A program made the translations under genes and the position numbers. Below are positions 34,392 through 43,913 of a DNA stretch of 64,000 nt, in pieces. The notes under the pieces are model-generated. The model ran no database searches, was not told the DNA's origin, and worked only from the letters and a program-made list of their open reading frames with translations. Source of the stretch: Deltaproteobacteria bacterium (GTDB lineage Bacteria; Myxococcota_A; UBA9160; JAFDDA01); assembly GCA_019311105.1 (NCBI GenBank), contig JAFDDA010000011.1:20750-84749 (forward strand), in the 5' to 3' direction. Position 1 is the stretch's first letter, and the number at the start of each line of letters is the position of its first letter.

Positions 34392-35033
34392 GCGACGCAG
34401 AGCGAGGAACGCCGGGAGGCTCGCTGCGAACAGCAGTGCCACGCCGGGTGCCGGAACGAGCGCGAAGTCGCTGCCGGCGCCGTCCGCGAAGTCGCTGCCG
34501 GCGCCGTCCGGGATCGCCTGGAAGCGAACCCCGAAATCGCTGGGCCCGCTGGCGCCATCTTCCAACTCGCCGAGGAAGTCGTCCGCGGTCAGCCCGCCGA
34601 GCGTCCCGGTGAAAGTGAACGTGAACGTCGCGGTGGTACCAATCGCGAATCCATCATTCGGGGAGCCCCCCGCGATGTTGGGGCCCGTGCCCGCACCGAT
34701 TTCGAACAGGTAGCCGCCCGGGGCGTTGCCCGGCGGAAGCAGGAAGGCCCAGGCGGAGTCGTCGAGGGTGCCCGAGGCGCTGAAGCCTGAGACGCCGGTC
34801 ACCTCATCGGGAAGGTTGAAGGCGAAGCCCGTCACCACGGCCGCGGTCACGGCGACCGCATTCGCGGTGTTCTCGATCGTAATGGTCAGGGTGTCGCTGC
34901 CGTTCCAGAGGAGGTCGACCTCTGCGCTGACGTCGGCGCCGTAATTCTGGCCCGTCACGGTCAGAGCCGAGGCCGGGCTCGCGAATGCGAGAGTGACCAC
35001 GAGGGCAGCGAAGAAGCGATGTGCGAAGAACAC
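34386..35033 (-). CDS. PEP-CTERM-type secreted protein
   Basis: A 215-residue exported protein: Sec signal peptide (MFFAHRFFAALVVTLAF, cleavage near SPASA), a beta-rich central domain of Thr/Gly/Asn-rich strands, and a C-terminal sorting tail VPAPGVALLFAASLPAFLALRRR split as VPAP, hydrophobic helix, then Arg cluster. Such tails are cut by exosortase (EpsH/XrtA) in biofilm-forming bacteria. Here the motif is VPAP instead of VPEP. An 8-residue in-frame duplication (GAGSDFAD / GAGSDFA) lies just before the tail. No exosortase is encoded in the window. Confidence 0.8.
   Translation of the reverse strand: MFFAHRFFAALVVTLAFASPASALTVTGQNYGADVSAEVDLLWNGSDTLTITIENTANAVAVTAAVVTGFAFNLPDEVTGVSGFSASGTLDDSAWAFLLPPGNAPGGYLFEIGAGTGPNIAGGSPNDGFAIGTTATFTFTFTGTLGGLTADDFLGELEDGASGPSDFGVRFQAIPDGAGSDFADGAGSDFALVPAPGVALLFAASLPAFLALRRR
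34462..34509. repeat. 24-bp exact tandem duplication inside a PEP-CTERM gene
   Basis: Two identical 24-bp units starting GCGAAGTCGCTGCCGGCGCC lie head to tail, adding eight residues in frame just before the C-terminal sorting signal. The exactness suggests a recent slippage event. Confidence 0.85.
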
Positions 35034-35144
35034 GGGGAGCTCCAGTGAGACTCCCCTTCCCGAGGATGAGTAACCGCTGACCCCCCAAAAGTGTCATCGC
35101 GATCGAATAGATGGCCCGCTAAAAGGTTCGAAATTTCGTAGGGT

Positions 35145-36506
35145 TTACGCCACGATGGGCTGTGCTTCCGCGAGGCTGCTCGGGCCGCGGGTCCGGATCC
35201 AGAGCACCAGCGCACTGGCCACCACGGCCAGGCCGAGGAAGAGGCCCCACCAGATTCCGGCCAAGCCCCAGCCCTGCCGCAGGGCGAGCCAGGTGCCGAG
35301 CGGGAGGCCGAGCCCCCAGTAGGCCACGAGGTTGAACCAAGCCACCGGGCGCGTGCGGCCCATGCCGCGCAGGACCCCGCAGCCCACAACCTGGACGCCG
35401 TCGAAGATCTGGAAGGCCGCCGCGATCGGGAAGATCGAGGCGGACAGCGCCACCACCTCGAGATCGGTCGTCAGGACCTTCGGCAGCTCGTTGCGGAACG
35501 CGATGAAGAGGATTGCTGCGACACTCATCACGCCCGCCCCCATGGCGAAGGCGAGCCAGGCGGCGCGTTGCGCGCGGTCGGGCTCGCGCGCGCCCAGCAG
35601 GTTGCCCACCCGGGTGGCTGCGGCCTGGGAGATGCCGAGCGGCATCATGAACGAGAGGGCCGCGAAGTTGAGCGTGACCTGGTGGGCCGCGATGGCCGTG
35701 GCGCCGATCCAGCCCGCCACCAGGGTGGAGCCCGAGAAGGCGAGGATCTCGAGCGCCATCTGCAGCGACACGGGCCAGCCGAGGTGGAGGATCTGCCGCA
35801 AGCCCCGGCCCTCGATCGCCTCCCACGACCACGGCACCCATGCCCCTTCGAGGAGGTCGGCGGCGCGCACGAACCAGACCAGCAGGCCAAGCATCACGGC
35901 GCGGTTCAGGGCGGTGGCGATCCCCGCGCCTTCGAGGCCGAGGGCGGGCGCGCCGAGGTGGCCGAAGATCAGCACCCAGTTCAAGAACACGTTGCTGACG
36001 TTCGCGATCAGGGTGGCCCACATGGCCGGCCGCATGATCTCGCGCCCTTGAAGCTGTTGGCGCAATGCCGTGAAGCAGAGGAAGAAGATGATGCTCGGGA
36101 TCTGGACGCGGACGTAGCCGCGAGCCGCTTCCACGAGCCGAGGCTCCTGGCGCAGCTGTTCGAGCACCGGACCGACGGCAGCCCAGACGGCGCCCACGAC
36201 GAGTGACATCAGGACCGCGAGTACGAGCCCCCGCTGGAGCGCGATGCCGGCGGTGCGCCCATCGCCGCGGCCGTGGGCGTGGCTGACGATCGGGTCCATT
36301 CCCATGAGCAGGCCGTTGGTCGACAGCAACGTGAAGTAGACGAACGCGTTGCCGATGGAGGCTGCAGCGAGAGCATCGACGCTGACACGCCCGACCATCG
36401 CCGTGTCGACCATCCCCATCATCATGGTGCCGACCTGTGCGGCGGCAACGGGCAAGGAAAGACGCACGAGGGTGCGGGCCTCGTCTCGGAGGGGCGGTGC
36501 GTCCAT
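35145..36506 (-). CDS. MATE-family efflux transporter
   Basis: A second MATE antiporter, 453 residues and 12 spans, of conventional length. It shows MVDTAMVGRVSVDALAAASIG in helix 1-2, a GMDPIVSHAHGRGD loop, and the second-half repeat STLVAGWIGATAIAAHQVT. It is closer to the NorM/DinF style than the 16.7-kb MATE, with which it shares little sequence by eye. I chose the ATG at 36506; upstream sequence is Arg-rich and non-membrane. It ends with TAA. A 287-base divergent spacer with one hairpin separates it from a P450 gene. Confidence 0.9.
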   Translation of the reverse strand: MDAPPLRDEARTLVRLSLPVAAAQVGTMMMGMVDTAMVGRVSVDALAAASIGNAFVYFTLLSTNGLLMGMDPIVSHAHGRGDGRTAGIALQRGLVLAVLMSLVVGAVWAAVGPVLEQLRQEPRLVEAARGYVRVQIPSIIFFLCFTALRQQLQGREIMRPAMWATLIANVSNVFLNWVLIFGHLGAPALGLEGAGIATALNRAVMLGLLVWFVRAADLLEGAWVPWSWEAIEGRGLRQILHLGWPVSLQMALEILAFSGSTLVAGWIGATAIAAHQVTLNFAALSFMMPLGISQAAATRVGNLLGAREPDRAQRAAWLAFAMGAGVMSVAAILFIAFRNELPKVLTTDLEVVALSASIFPIAAAFQIFDGVQVVGCGVLRGMGRTRPVAWFNLVAYWGLGLPLGTWLALRQGWGLAGIWWGLFLGLAVVASALVLWIRTRGPSSLAEAQPIVA

Positions 36507-36645
36507 GCGGGTCCTCGGGCGGGCTCGCCACTGTAGGGCAGCATCCGTGTGATAGGCGTGCTTCGCCAAAGACCGGCGAACGTGGAGTGCGACCCCCTGC
36601 GCGGGTTCGGATGGAAAGTCTAGCTGGGACAACGGCCACATTTCT

Positions 36646-36669
36646 CAGGCCGCCGCGTTGAGCGGCCTG
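36646..36669. other. 8-bp GC hairpin in a divergent spacer
   Basis: CAGGCCGC, 8-base loop, GCGGCCTG. It lies between the divergently transcribed MATE and P450 genes, so it is not a terminator for either. It could be a regulatory palindrome or chance. I see nothing else in this 287-base spacer. Confidence 0.35.
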
Positions 36670-36793
36670 GCCGAGAGCCCGCCAACCTGCATGGAAGACG
36701 AACCCGCAGCCGCGCGCTGCTGTGCGGACGCACGTTGAAAGCGTGCGTGTGCCAGATGATGTGTTCGGCCACTTCGGATAGGATCGGAGCCCC

Positions 36794-38125
36794 ATGACCG
36801 CCGAAGTCACCTCCTCCGCCCTCCGCGAGATCCCTCGCGGCAGCCTCCTCGAAGCCCTCGGGCGGATGCGCCGCATGCGAAGCCGCACGCTCGAAGTCTG
36901 TCGCCAGAGCCACGAACGCTACGGCACGGCCGTGATGCAGAGCGCGGGCGCATTCAAGATCATCAACCTGTTCGGCCCGGACGCGAACCACTTCGTGATG
37001 GTCGACCGCGAGGGCAACCTCTCGGCCAAACGTGCCTGGGACGGCATCATGGGCCGCGTCTTCGGCGGTGGCTTGCTCTTGCGCGACGGAGACGAGCACA
37101 AACACCACCGACGGATCATGCAGAACGCATTCCGCAAGAGCGCGATCCGTGGCTACTCCGAGCTCATGGGCCCACGCATCGCCGAAGGGCTCGATGCCTG
37201 GGAGCCCGGCCGGATGGACGCCTTCCCTGCGTTCAAGCGCCTCACCCTCGACCTTGCCTGCTCGGTCTTCCTCGGCCTCGAACTGTCGAGAGAAGAGGCC
37301 GAGCGGGTCCAGGGCGCCTTCGAAGCGGCGGTCGCCGCCTCGATGTCGGTCGTGCGTCTGCCGATTCCCGGGCTCGAGTTCCAGCGCGGCCTGCGCGGGC
37401 GCGCCTACCTCGAACGCTTCTTCCGCGAGCTGCTGCCTGAGAAGCGCGACTCGAGCGCCCATGACATGTTCTCCGCCCTGTGCCGCGCCGAGAACGAAGA
37501 GGGCGAGCGACTCTCGGACCGCGAGATCGTCGATCACATGATCTTCCTCCTGATGGCCGCCCACGACACGACGACCAGCGCGCTCACCTCGCTCGTCTAT
37601 GAGTTGGCGGCCCACCCGGAGTGGCAGGGGCGGATCCGCGATGAGTGCCAGGCCCTCGATGGCCCGCATCTCGACTACGGAGACCTCGGTCGCGTCCCCA
37701 ACATTGCCTTGGCCATGCACGAGACACTGCGCCGATACCCCCCGCTGTCGACGGTCCCGCGCATGGCCGAGCGCGACTGCAGTTTCGATGGGTACGCGAT
37801 CCCGAAGGGCGCCCTCGTCGTGTGCTTCCCGATCCACACGCATCACATGGAAGAGTGGTGGGACGAACCCTTCCGTTGGGACCCGGATCGCTTCAGCGAG
37901 CCCCGCCTCGAACAGCGGCGCCACACCCACTCCTACGTGCCCTTCAGCGGCGGCGCCCATGTCTGCATGGGCCTTCGCTTCGCGGAGATGCAGGTGCGCA
38001 GCGTCCTCTTCCAACTCGTGCGGCGTTTCCGTTGGAGCGTGCCCGACGGCTACGAGATGCCGGTGCAGCAGGCCCCAATCTCGAAGCCGATGGACGGCCT
38101 CCCCATCCAGCTCGATCACGTCTGA
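36794..38125 (+). CDS. cytochrome P450
   Basis: A 443-residue soluble P450. The I-helix oxygen-activation motif is AAHDTTTS, the K-helix ExxR is ETLRRYPPL, and the haem-thiolate loop is FSGGAHVCMGLRFAEMQ with the ligand Cys. There is no N-terminal membrane anchor. The I-helix style (AxHDTTT) and the loop resemble class E/CYP51-like bacterial P450s. No ferredoxin or reductase is adjacent, so electron donors must come from elsewhere. Substrate is unknown; lipid or terpenoid hydroxylation is plausible given the acyl-CoA genes around it. Confidence 0.92.
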   Translation: MTAEVTSSALREIPRGSLLEALGRMRRMRSRTLEVCRQSHERYGTAVMQSAGAFKIINLFGPDANHFVMVDREGNLSAKRAWDGIMGRVFGGGLLLRDGDEHKHHRRIMQNAFRKSAIRGYSELMGPRIAEGLDAWEPGRMDAFPAFKRLTLDLACSVFLGLELSREEAERVQGAFEAAVAASMSVVRLPIPGLEFQRGLRGRAYLERFFRELLPEKRDSSAHDMFSALCRAENEEGERLSDREIVDHMIFLLMAAHDTTTSALTSLVYELAAHPEWQGRIRDECQALDGPHLDYGDLGRVPNIALAMHETLRRYPPLSTVPRMAERDCSFDGYAIPKGALVVCFPIHTHHMEEWWDEPFRWDPDRFSEPRLEQRRHTHSYVPFSGGAHVCMGLRFAEMQVRSVLFQLVRRFRWSVPDGYEMPVQQAPISKPMDGLPIQLDHV

Positions 38126-38331
38126 AGCCGGGCTCGTCGCTCGCGCTGCCTCGATGATGCGTGCGCCCCGCGCTCAGGCTGCCGATGGCCTGCGCATTCC
38201 CGACACGAGCCCCTCGACGCGCGTCACCTCGCCGACCTCGAGCACGACTCACACCCGGAGCCTTGTCTTCCCAGGGGGCCCGGGTGGAACGCGGATTCGG
38301 AACGACGATCGTGGGTCGAGGCCCGCTGCCG

Positions 38332-41300
38332 ATGGGCATGCGCTGGCCCCACCCTGGACGTCCGCTCCTCGTCGTGTTGGGCCTGCTGCTCCTTGCCACC
38401 GCCGTTCGCACCGAGATCCGCACGAGCCGCGTGCAGGCCACCATCGCGGCGAGCCTCGCCGAGCGCGTCGACTTCGAGGTCCTGGGCGGCAAGAACCCCG
38501 CCGGGCCTCCGCCCGCCCTCGGCCCCTTCGACGAGCGCCTCGGGTACACGCGGCTCGCGGAAAGCATCTCGCGCCTGGAATCCGCCGGCTACCGGGTGAC
38601 GGCACAGGCACGGCCCACGGCGCGCGCCGAACGTCTCGCAGCCCTCGGCATCCCGGCCGTCTTCCACGAGAAGACCCGCGCGGGGCTGCGCGTCGTGGAT
38701 CGGAACGGAGCGATGCTCTCCCAGGCGCTCCACCCGAGCCGGGCCTTCGCGAGCTTCGACGACATCCCGCGGACGATGGTGGACACGCTTCTCTTCATCG
38801 AGAACCGCGAACTGCTGGCGCCGGGCTTTCGTCATCGGAGCCCCGTGATCGAATGGCCGCGCCTCGCCCACGCGGCCTGGCTCCAACTGCTGCCGCGGGG
38901 CGATGCCCGCCGGCCGGGCGGGAGCACCCTGGCCGTCCAGCTCGAGAAATATCGCCACTCACCCGGCGGGATGACGACGTCGGCCGGCGAGAAGCTCCGG
39001 CAGATCGCAGCGGCGACGTTGCGCAGCTATCACGATGGCCCGGACACGGTGAAGGTGCGGCGGCGGATCGTGGCCGACTACATCAACACCGTGCCCCTCG
39101 CCGCGCGCGCGGGTTTCGGGGAGGTCCACGGCATCCCCGATGGTCTCGCCGCCTGGTTCGGCGTGGGCTTCGAAGCCACCGCCCGCGCCCTCGAGGAAGG
39201 CCCGCCCGAGGCGCGTGCGCTGGCGTTCCGGCGCACGCTGGCCCTCTTCCTCGCACAGCGCAGGCCCTCGCACTATCTGCGCGCCGGCCGCGACGACCTC
39301 GAAGCACTCGTCGACTCCTACCTCCCACGCCTTGCCGATGCCGGCGTCATCGGCCCGGATCTGCACCGAGCGGCAGCCGACACCCGCGTCGGTTTCCTCG
39401 ATGGAAAACCCGGGATGGGGCGAGGTGGTTTCGTCGAGCACAAGGCGGTGGATGCGGCCCGCAACGAGCTCGTCAGGCAACTCGGTCTCTCGGGAACCTA
39501 CGACCTCGACCGCATGGATCTGACGGTCGCGACGACCCTCGATGCGGAAGCCCAGGCGCGGGTGAATGCGGTCCTCGCCGACCTGCGCGACCCGGCTGGC
39601 CTCGGCGCACGCCTCCGCCAGCCTCGGCTCGTCGAATTCGGCGACCCCGCCGAGGTCGTCTACTCCTTCCTCCTCTATGAACGCCGGGGCAACGCGAACC
39701 TGCTCCGCGTCCAGGCCGACACGCTCGAGCAGCCCTTCAATGTGAACGAGGGGATGAAGCTCGACCTCGGTTCGACCGCGAAGCTTCGAACGCTGGTCCA
39801 CTACCTCGAACTCGTATCCGATGCCTTCGACACGCACGCCGGCAAGACGCGCGCGGAGCTCGCCGCAACGGCGGTCCACCCCCGCGACGGGCTCTCGCTC
39901 TTCGTCGTCCAGGCCCTTCGAGCCCAGCCCCACCTCGATCTCGACGATTTGATCGATCTCGCCCTCGACCGGCCCATCTCGGCGCGGCCGAGCCGCTTCT
40001 ACACGGGCGGCGGCTCCCACCGCTTCGGAAACTACGAGCCGGACTTCGATGCCTCCTTCGTCTCGCTGCGGACGGCCCTGCGCCACTCGGTGAACCTCCC
40101 GTTCGTGCGGCTGATGCGGGAGATCGTCGGCCACCTTTCCTTCCGCCCGGGCGGCCCAGGCGGCCAGAGCCTCGACGACCGCAGCGACCCGCGCCGCAAG
40201 CCGCTGCTCGAGCGCTTCGCCGAGCGCGAGAGCCTGCAATTCCTGAACGGCTTCGTGCCGCGCTACCGCGACCGCTCCCCCGCCGAGCGCGAGGCAGAGC
40301 TGGCGCGGCGCTCGCGCCCCGGCCCCTTCCGTCTCTCGGTCGTCTATCGCTGGCTCCATCCGGACGGCGAGACGGCCGACTTGCATCGATTCTTGTCCCG
40401 GCAGCTGCCCGGAAAGCGCTTCGAAGGGGACGACGTTCGACGCTGGCACCGTCAGGCGGGGCCGCGGCTACGACTTGCGGATCGGGCCTTCCTGACGGGG
40501 CTCCACCCGATCGAGCTGTGGCTCGTGCGCCACTGGAACGCCCACCCCGGCGCCGACGCCCGCGAACTCGAGGTGGCGAGCGCGCCCACGCGGCGCGACG
40601 CCTACGCATGGCTCTTCCGAGGGCGACGACGCGCCCAGGATCTCCGCATCCGAGCCGAACTCGAACGCGATGCGTTCGCCGAGATCCATGCCGCCTGGGC
40701 CCGCACGGGATACCCCTTCGAGACACTCGTCCCCTCCCTGGCCACGGCGATCGGTTCTTCCGCCGACCGGCCGGCCGCCTTGGCCCAGCTCCTTGGCATC
40801 CTCCAGAACGATGGCCTTCGGCTCGCATCTCGGCGGATCGACGAGATCCGGCTCGCAGCCGACACCCCCTATGAAGCCCGGCTCGAAGCGCAAGATGCGA
40901 AGCCCGAGCGCGTGCTGCGCAGCGAGGTGGCGCGGGCAGTTCGCGCCGCCCTGGTCGACGTCGTCGAAAACGGGACCGCGCGGCGGGCCCGCGGCGCGCT
41001 GCGAGCGCCCAACGGCGAGCCCTTCTCGATCGGCGCCAAGACCGGGACCGGGGACGACCGGCGAAAGCGGTTCGCGAGCGACGGTCGGCTCCTTTCCGCT
41101 GAAGTCGTGAGCCGGTCTGCGACCCTCGCCTTCCTCGTGGGCGATCGACACTTCGGCGTGTTGACGGCCTACGTCGAAGGCCCCGCTGCGGAAGGCTACG
41201 GGTTCACGAGCAGCCTACCGGCCCAGGCCCTCCGCTACCTGGCACCGGCCATCGAGCCGCTGCTCCAGCCGATTCCGAAGCGAGGGATGCAGGCCCTGCG

Positions 41301-41358
41301 TAAGCCTGCCGCGCCGAGCCCACCGCCGCAGCCGACCCACGTGGCCTCCCTGCCCTAG
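38332..41358 (+). CDS. class A penicillin-binding protein, divergent (transglycosylase-transpeptidase)
   Basis: A large (about 1008 residues) cell-wall synthase. One N-terminal membrane helix (RPLLVVLGLLLLATAV) is followed by a GT51 domain: FIENRELL replaces the usual EDxxFxxH motif, and GGSTLAVQLEKY matches the GGSTITQQ motif. The transpeptidase domain has SxxK in GSTAKLRTL, SxN in HSVNLPFVRL and KTGT in IGAKTGTGDD. A long insert between SxN and KTGT (about 300 residues) is unusual. The C-terminus is Pro-rich. The frame is open further upstream, but ATG 38332 or 38338 best fits a membrane-anchor start. Confidence 0.82.
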   Translation: MGMRWPHPGRPLLVVLGLLLLATAVRTEIRTSRVQATIAASLAERVDFEVLGGKNPAGPPPALGPFDERLGYTRLAESISRLESAGYRVTAQARPTARAERLAALGIPAVFHEKTRAGLRVVDRNGAMLSQALHPSRAFASFDDIPRTMVDTLLFIENRELLAPGFRHRSPVIEWPRLAHAAWLQLLPRGDARRPGGSTLAVQLEKYRHSPGGMTTSAGEKLRQIAAATLRSYHDGPDTVKVRRRIVADYINTVPLAARAGFGEVHGIPDGLAAWFGVGFEATARALEEGPPEARALAFRRTLALFLAQRRPSHYLRAGRDDLEALVDSYLPRLADAGVIGPDLHRAAADTRVGFLDGKPGMGRGGFVEHKAVDAARNELVRQLGLSGTYDLDRMDLTVATTLDAEAQARVNAVLADLRDPAGLGARLRQPRLVEFGDPAEVVYSFLLYERRGNANLLRVQADTLEQPFNVNEGMKLDLGSTAKLRTLVHYLELVSDAFDTHAGKTRAELAATAVHPRDGLSLFVVQALRAQPHLDLDDLIDLALDRPISARPSRFYTGGGSHRFGNYEPDFDASFVSLRTALRHSVNLPFVRLMREIVGHLSFRPGGPGGQSLDDRSDPRRKPLLERFAERESLQFLNGFVPRYRDRSPAEREAELARRSRPGPFRLSVVYRWLHPDGETADLHRFLSRQLPGKRFEGDDVRRWHRQAGPRLRLADRAFLTGLHPIELWLVRHWNAHPGADARELEVASAPTRRDAYAWLFRGRRRAQDLRIRAELERDAFAEIHAAWARTGYPFETLVPSLATAIGSSADRPAALAQLLGILQNDGLRLASRRIDEIRLAADTPYEARLEAQDAKPERVLRSEVARAVRAALVDVVENGTARRARGALRAPNGEPFSIGAKTGTGDDRRKRFASDGRLLSAEVVSRSATLAFLVGDRHFGVLTAYVEGPAAEGYGFTSSLPAQALRYLAPAIEPLLQPIPKRGMQALRKPAAPSPPPQPTHVASLP

Positions 41359-41494
41359 CGAGCCGTCCCACGCGCGACGAGTCCGGCGCAATTTCGCACG
41401 GTCTGCCGAGCTGGCTGTTCGCCGGACCGCCCACAGCAGGCGACAACCTGCGGCCGGCGGTAGACTCGGCTCCGTGCCCACACCGGAGGAGCCC

Positions 41495-42895
41495 ATGTCC
41501 GAGCCCGCCTCGACCTTCCCCCAGACCGACGTCGAACTGATCCCGGACACGGTGGCCCGCCTGCGCGCCAGCTTCGATGCGGGCCGTACGCGCCCGCTCG
41601 AGTGGCGCCGCGAGCAGCTCGAGCGGCTGATCGCACTCCTCGGCGACCACGGCAGCGAGATCGTCGAAGCGCTCCAGGCGGATCTGAAGAAGCCCGAGCT
41701 CGAGGCCTGGGGCGCAGACATCGGCGCCGTGCGTTCGGAGGCCAGGGCCGCACTGAAGAAGCTGAAGCGCTGGACGCGCCCCGAACGCGTGGGCGGAATG
41801 CCCTTCCTCGGCCGCTCCTCCATCGTTCGCGAGCCCCTCGGCGTCGTGCTCATCATCTCGCCGTGGAACTACCCCGTGCAGCTGCTCTTCTGCCCGCTGG
41901 TCGGCGCCCTCGCCGCGGGCAACGCCGCGGTGCTGAAGCCCTCGGAGGTGACCCCGCACACGTCGGCCGTGCTCGCGCGCCACGTCCCCGACTATCTCGA
42001 CACCGAGGCGGTGGCCCTCATCGAAGGGGCCGTCGACGAGACGACGGCGCTTCTCGCCGAACGCTTCGACCACATCTTCTACACGGGGAACGGCAGCGTG
42101 GGTCGGGTCGTGATGGAGGCCGCGGCCAAGAACTTGACCCCGGTCACCCTCGAGCTCGGCGGCAAGACGCCCTGCATCGTCGACGACGACGTGGACGTCG
42201 AGATCACGGCTCGCCGCATCGCCTGGGGCAAGTTCATGAACGCAGGCCAGACCTGCATCGCCCCCGACTACGTCCTGGTCCACGAGGATCGTGAAGAAGA
42301 GCTCGTCGCCGCACTCGACCGGACGATCCACGACTTCTACGGCGACGACCCGAAGGCCACGCCCGACTACGCGCGCATCGTCAACGGCCGCCACCACCAG
42401 CGCGTGGCTCGCCTCATCAAGGACGGGGACGTCGTGGCCGGAGGCCAGACCGACGAGACCCAGAACTACATCGCTCCGACGCTGCTGCGGAACGTCTCCC
42501 CGGACTCGGATGCCATGCGCGAGGAGATTTTCGGGCCTGTGCTGCCGATCTTGAAGGTGAAGGACATCGCCGAAGCCATCCGCTTCGTCGGTGAGCGCGA
42601 AAAGCCGCTCGCGCTCTATATCTTTTCGAATGACGAACGCGTGCAGCAGGACGTGCTCGACCGCACCAGCTCCGGCGGCGTCTGCGTGAACGGAACGATC
42701 CTGCACCTCGCGAACTCGAAGCTGCCCTTCGGCGGCGTCGGGCCCGCAGGCATGGGTGCCTACCACGGCCGTCACAGCTTCGAGACCTTCAGCCACCGCA
42801 AGTCCGTGCTGCGCCGCAAGCTGAAGCGCGACCCGAAATTCATGTACCCGCCCTACGGGAGCTTCAAGACCCGCATGGCGAAGCGTTTCTCCTAG
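41495..42895 (+). CDS. aldehyde dehydrogenase
   Basis: An NAD(P)-dependent aldehyde dehydrogenase (466 residues) of the class 3/fatty-aldehyde type. The active-site Cys lies in NAGQTCIAPDY and the general-base Glu in TLELGGKTP. Cofactor-fold elements include ISPWNYPVQL, LKPSEVTPHTS and FYTGNGSVGR. A basic C-terminal tail (RRKLKRDPKF ... KTRMAKRFS) is like membrane-associated long-chain relatives. The ATG follows GGAGGA. Oxidation of long-chain aldehydes from hydroxylated lipids would fit the two P450s nearby (inference). Confidence 0.94.
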   Translation: MSEPASTFPQTDVELIPDTVARLRASFDAGRTRPLEWRREQLERLIALLGDHGSEIVEALQADLKKPELEAWGADIGAVRSEARAALKKLKRWTRPERVGGMPFLGRSSIVREPLGVVLIISPWNYPVQLLFCPLVGALAAGNAAVLKPSEVTPHTSAVLARHVPDYLDTEAVALIEGAVDETTALLAERFDHIFYTGNGSVGRVVMEAAAKNLTPVTLELGGKTPCIVDDDVDVEITARRIAWGKFMNAGQTCIAPDYVLVHEDREEELVAALDRTIHDFYGDDPKATPDYARIVNGRHHQRVARLIKDGDVVAGGQTDETQNYIAPTLLRNVSPDSDAMREEIFGPVLPILKVKDIAEAIRFVGEREKPLALYIFSNDERVQQDVLDRTSSGGVCVNGTILHLANSKLPFGGVGPAGMGAYHGRHSFETFSHRKSVLRRKLKRDPKFMYPPYGSFKTRMAKRFS

Positions 42896-42906
42896 GGCGG
42901 CCGAGG

Positions 42907-43818
42907 TCAGCCGATGGGCTCGGGCTCCCCGGCTTCCGTCACGCGCGCGTCGTGTTCGGCCTTCGCTTCGGCCAGGGCCGGAATCACCTGGTCGAGTTCT
43001 TCGAGGGTCCACAGGTGATCGTTCGAGAACGACTTGATCACGGCGGGCTGCTGCATGATGCCGACGGTCCCGCGCATGACGTTGATGATCTGGCCCGTGA
43101 TCTCCTGCGCGGCGGGTGACGCGAGCCAGGTGCAGACCGGCGCGATCTGGGCGGGGCCGCGCGTCGGATCTTCGACGTCCACCGTCTCACCGCGACCCTC
43201 CGCCAAGGGGAGGGTCAATCGCGTGGCGGCGCCGGGCGAGATCGTGTTCACCGTGCAGCCGTACTTCGCCAGCTCGAGGGCCAGCACGCGGCTGAAGGCG
43301 GCGATCCCACCCTTGGCCGCGCCGTAGTTCGACTGGCCGAAGTTCCCGAAAAGGCCGGATACGGAAGAGAAGTTGAGGATCCGGCAGCCACGCCGTTTGC
43401 TCTCGCGAACGTACTGGGCGAAGGGCCGCGTACAGCAGTAGTGGCCCTTCAGGTGGACGGCCATCACGACGTCCCAGTCTTCCTCCTCCATCTTGAAGAG
43501 CGTGCGGTCGCGCAGGATTCCCGCGTTGTTCACCAGGATGTCCGCGGCACCGAAGGCGTCGAGGGCGGTCTGGAAGATGGCGCGGCCTCCCTCCACGGTG
43601 GCCACGCTGTCGCGGCTCGCGGCGGCCCGACCGCCGGCACCCTCGATTTCCTTGGCGACTTCGTCGGCCACCGGGCTCGCGCCCGAGCCGTCGGCGGCCC
43701 CACCGAGATCGTTCACCACCACCGCCGCGCCCTCGCCCGCCATGTGGAGCGCGATCTCGCGCCCGATGCCTCGCCCCGCCCCGGTGACGATGGCCACCTT
43801 TCCGTCCAAAACGCCCAT
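42907..43818 (-). CDS. short-chain dehydrogenase/reductase, MFE-2-like
   Basis: A 303-residue SDR with the NAD-binding TGAGRGIGREIAL, the NNAG motif in ILVNNAGILRD, and the catalytic Ser-Tyr-Lys as NFSSVSG and YGAAKGG. The insert NDLGGAADGSGAS, and ILRDRTLFKMEEEDWD, are typical of the (3R)-hydroxyacyl-CoA dehydrogenase domain of peroxisomal multifunctional enzyme 2 and its bacterial homologues. A role in beta-oxidation of fatty or sterol-derived acyl-CoAs is likely. The ATG is behind GGAGGG. Confidence 0.92.
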   Translation of the reverse strand: MGVLDGKVAIVTGAGRGIGREIALHMAGEGAAVVVNDLGGAADGSGASPVADEVAKEIEGAGGRAAASRDSVATVEGGRAIFQTALDAFGAADILVNNAGILRDRTLFKMEEEDWDVVMAVHLKGHYCCTRPFAQYVRESKRRGCRILNFSSVSGLFGNFGQSNYGAAKGGIAAFSRVLALELAKYGCTVNTISPGAATRLTLPLAEGRGETVDVEDPTRGPAQIAPVCTWLASPAAQEITGQIINVMRGTVGIMQQPAVIKSFSNDHLWTLEELDQVIPALAEAKAEHDARVTEAGEPEPIG

Positions 43819-43913
43819 GAACCGCCCTCCTTCGTGCTCCACGCCCTCGCGACGCCGCCGTAGATGTGGGAACTTCTCGCCGGCTCATCATACCCCCGGA
43901 AAGAGACACACAC

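Noticed and set aside
36646..36669. Rho-independent terminator
   Set aside because: The hairpin lies between divergent promoters and has no T-run, so I list it only as a hairpin.
38161..38331. Upstream start for the class A PBP
   Set aside because: The extra 57 residues are Arg/Pro-rich and would precede the membrane anchor without a signal function.
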